This document shows positions 7,203-7,828 of a stretch of DNA of 7,828 nucleotides, piece after piece. The notes under the pieces were generated by a model that saw only the letters and a program-made list of their open reading frames with translations, was not told the origin of the DNA and did not search any database. Location of the stretch: positions 1-7,828 of the forward strand of contig JAFGXZ010000323.1 of the NCBI GenBank assembly GCA_016936335.1. The letters run 5' to 3'. Every line of letters starts with the position of its first letter. The first letter of the stretch is position 1. Both the position numbers and the translations under genes were made by a program. The DNA is from Fidelibacterota bacterium. GTDB taxonomy: Bacteria > Fidelibacterota > UBA2242.

Positions 7203-7447
7203 GGTAGATTAATGTTATCAAATTGCAGTTCAAAATGCAACTTTTTATGTATTTCATTCAAAAAAAGTATGCTCAAGTCAGTTGTAATTTAACGTGAGTT
7301 CGACGTAAGCAACATCGTTTTAAATACCTATAACATCATAATTAATAGTATCTTTCATGGAGTTCCTTTTGCAATTTATAGTTGTTAAAAAACCAAACAG
7401 ATCAGATTATCAAAAAATATCAGTTGTGTACTCACCATCGTTGTTGA
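7203..7447. other. AT-rich non-coding stretch between propeller gene and IS982 remnant
   Basis: No convincing gene is seen on either strand. It should hold the promoter of the minus-strand propeller gene and, towards the right, the left end and eroded transposase N-terminus of the IS982-type element. A short plus-strand frame from ATG 7357 (44 codons, ending at a TGA near 7487) overlaps the transposase remnant in a different frame and resembles no protein I know. Confidence 0.5.
7220..7243. promoter_or_regulatory. Inverted repeat upstream of the propeller gene, candidate operator
   Basis: Two eight-base arms, AAATTGCA at 7220-7227 and TGCAACTT at 7236-7243, are reverse complements with one mismatch and are separated by eight bases. 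They lie 18 to 41 bases before the ATG at 7202 of the minus-strand propeller gene, where a repressor site or a 5' leader hairpin could act. A weak minus-strand promoter may lie just upstream (TTGAGC at 7276-7271, AT-rich hexamers near 7253-7245). Function is inferred from position only. Confidence 0.3.
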
Positions 7448-7828
7448 AACCGCAAGTTTATTTTATCCGGCAGTGAAGTAATGACCATTCTAATTCTATT
7501 TCATTTGGGCAATTTTAAAAACTTAAAGCACTTTTATCTTTTTTATGTAAAGTAACATTTGTCGTCTGAATTTCCAAAACCGGTATCATACAATCGCTTC
7601 ATTGAATTAACTCAATCGGTGATCTTCCCATTGGTGGTTTTTCTTAAAACAGAGGCTTTTGGTAGCTGTACAGGGATATCGTTTGTGGACTCGACTCCTC
7701 TGAGAGTCTGCCATAATCGCCGGATTCATTCTCATAAAGTCTTTCAGGGAATCGCCCAGAGAGGTCATTGCAGTATTGGCTGGTTCTTCGGGTTTTGCCA
7801 GAGGCATTCCTTTGGAAAAATTGCATAT
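7291..7828 (+). mobile_element. IS982-family insertion sequence remnant, continuing past the window end
   Basis: The element is identified by its transposase remnant. Its left boundary is uncertain: AACGTGAGTTCGACGTAAGC at 7291-7310 lies a suitable distance (roughly 50 to 150 bases) before the expected transposase N-terminus and could be the terminal repeat. The matching right end would lie outside the window, so neither the repeat nor a target duplication can be checked here. The decayed coding frame implies an old, immobile copy. Confidence 0.5.
7448..7828 (+). pseudogene. IS982-family transposase fragment with in-frame stops
   Basis: One plus-strand frame reads as an IS982 transposase: LSGSEVMTILILFHLGNFKN, KHFYLFYVK, a TAA at 7553-7555, then HLSSEFPKPVSYNRFIEL, FPLVVFLKT, CTGISFVDSTPLRVCHNRRI and HKVFQGIAQRG up to GWFFGF at 7778-7795. 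The aspartate at 7688-7690 (ISFVDST) is the first residue of the DDE catalytic triad. A TGA at 7445-7447 closes the frame at its left, and the N-terminus before it is not readable. After GWFFGF the family expects KLH; here that triplet appears only in another frame from 7818, about 22 bases late, suggesting a small insertion with frameshift. The rest of the gene lies beyond the window. No functional transposase can be made from this copy. Confidence 0.85.

Noticed and set aside
7607..7826. Two open frames on the minus strand at the right edge
   Set aside because: The plus strand of this stretch reads as a clear IS982 transposase (ISFVDSTPLRVC, GWFFGF); the minus frames are antisense shadows.

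Overview
The window is a bacterial carbohydrate-utilisation locus with moderate AT bias, followed on the right by a decaying segment. The taxon cannot be fixed. The mix of genes (binding-protein-dependent sugar ABC permeases, a GH130 enzyme, an (alpha/alpha)6-type protein, an IS982-type element) and the use of TTG starts would suit a fermentative or sediment-type bacterium outside the well-studied Proteobacteria. No rRNA, tRNA, CRISPR array or replication origin was seen.

Bases 1-5821 (plus strand) form one tightly packed operon that begins before the window. In order it encodes two inner-membrane permease subunits of a MalF/MalG-type sugar ABC importer (the first is cut by the window edge), a zinc-dependent medium-chain polyol/sugar dehydrogenase, a PfkB-family kinase most like fructokinases, a GH130 beta-mannoside phosphorylase-like enzyme, and a 406-residue protein of probable (alpha/alpha)6-barrel fold with unknown activity. 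Neighbours overlap or lie 0 to 15 bases apart, so translational coupling is likely. The substrate-binding protein is probably just upstream; the ATPase is not in the window.

The operon reads as import of a small beta-mannoside or related glycoside, phosphorolytic cleavage in the cytosol by GH130, and processing of the released polyol or sugar by the dehydrogenase and the kinase. A mannosyl-polyol substrate (polyol to fructose to fructose 6-phosphate) would explain all three enzymes, but this is inference.

Bases 5832-7202 (minus strand, convergent with the operon) hold a GH32/GH68-like five-bladed beta-propeller protein with an intact set of acidic motifs. Directly behind it lies a cytidine deaminase-family gene that is broken: a one-base frameshift near its start, and loss of one cysteine zinc ligand together with the neighbouring proline.

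Bases 7203-7447 are AT-rich, without a convincing gene, and carry an inverted repeat just upstream of the propeller gene. From about 7448 to the window edge lies the plus-strand remnant of an IS982-family transposase with in-frame stops. The right part of the window therefore looks like a degrading junction, while the left operon looks intact.
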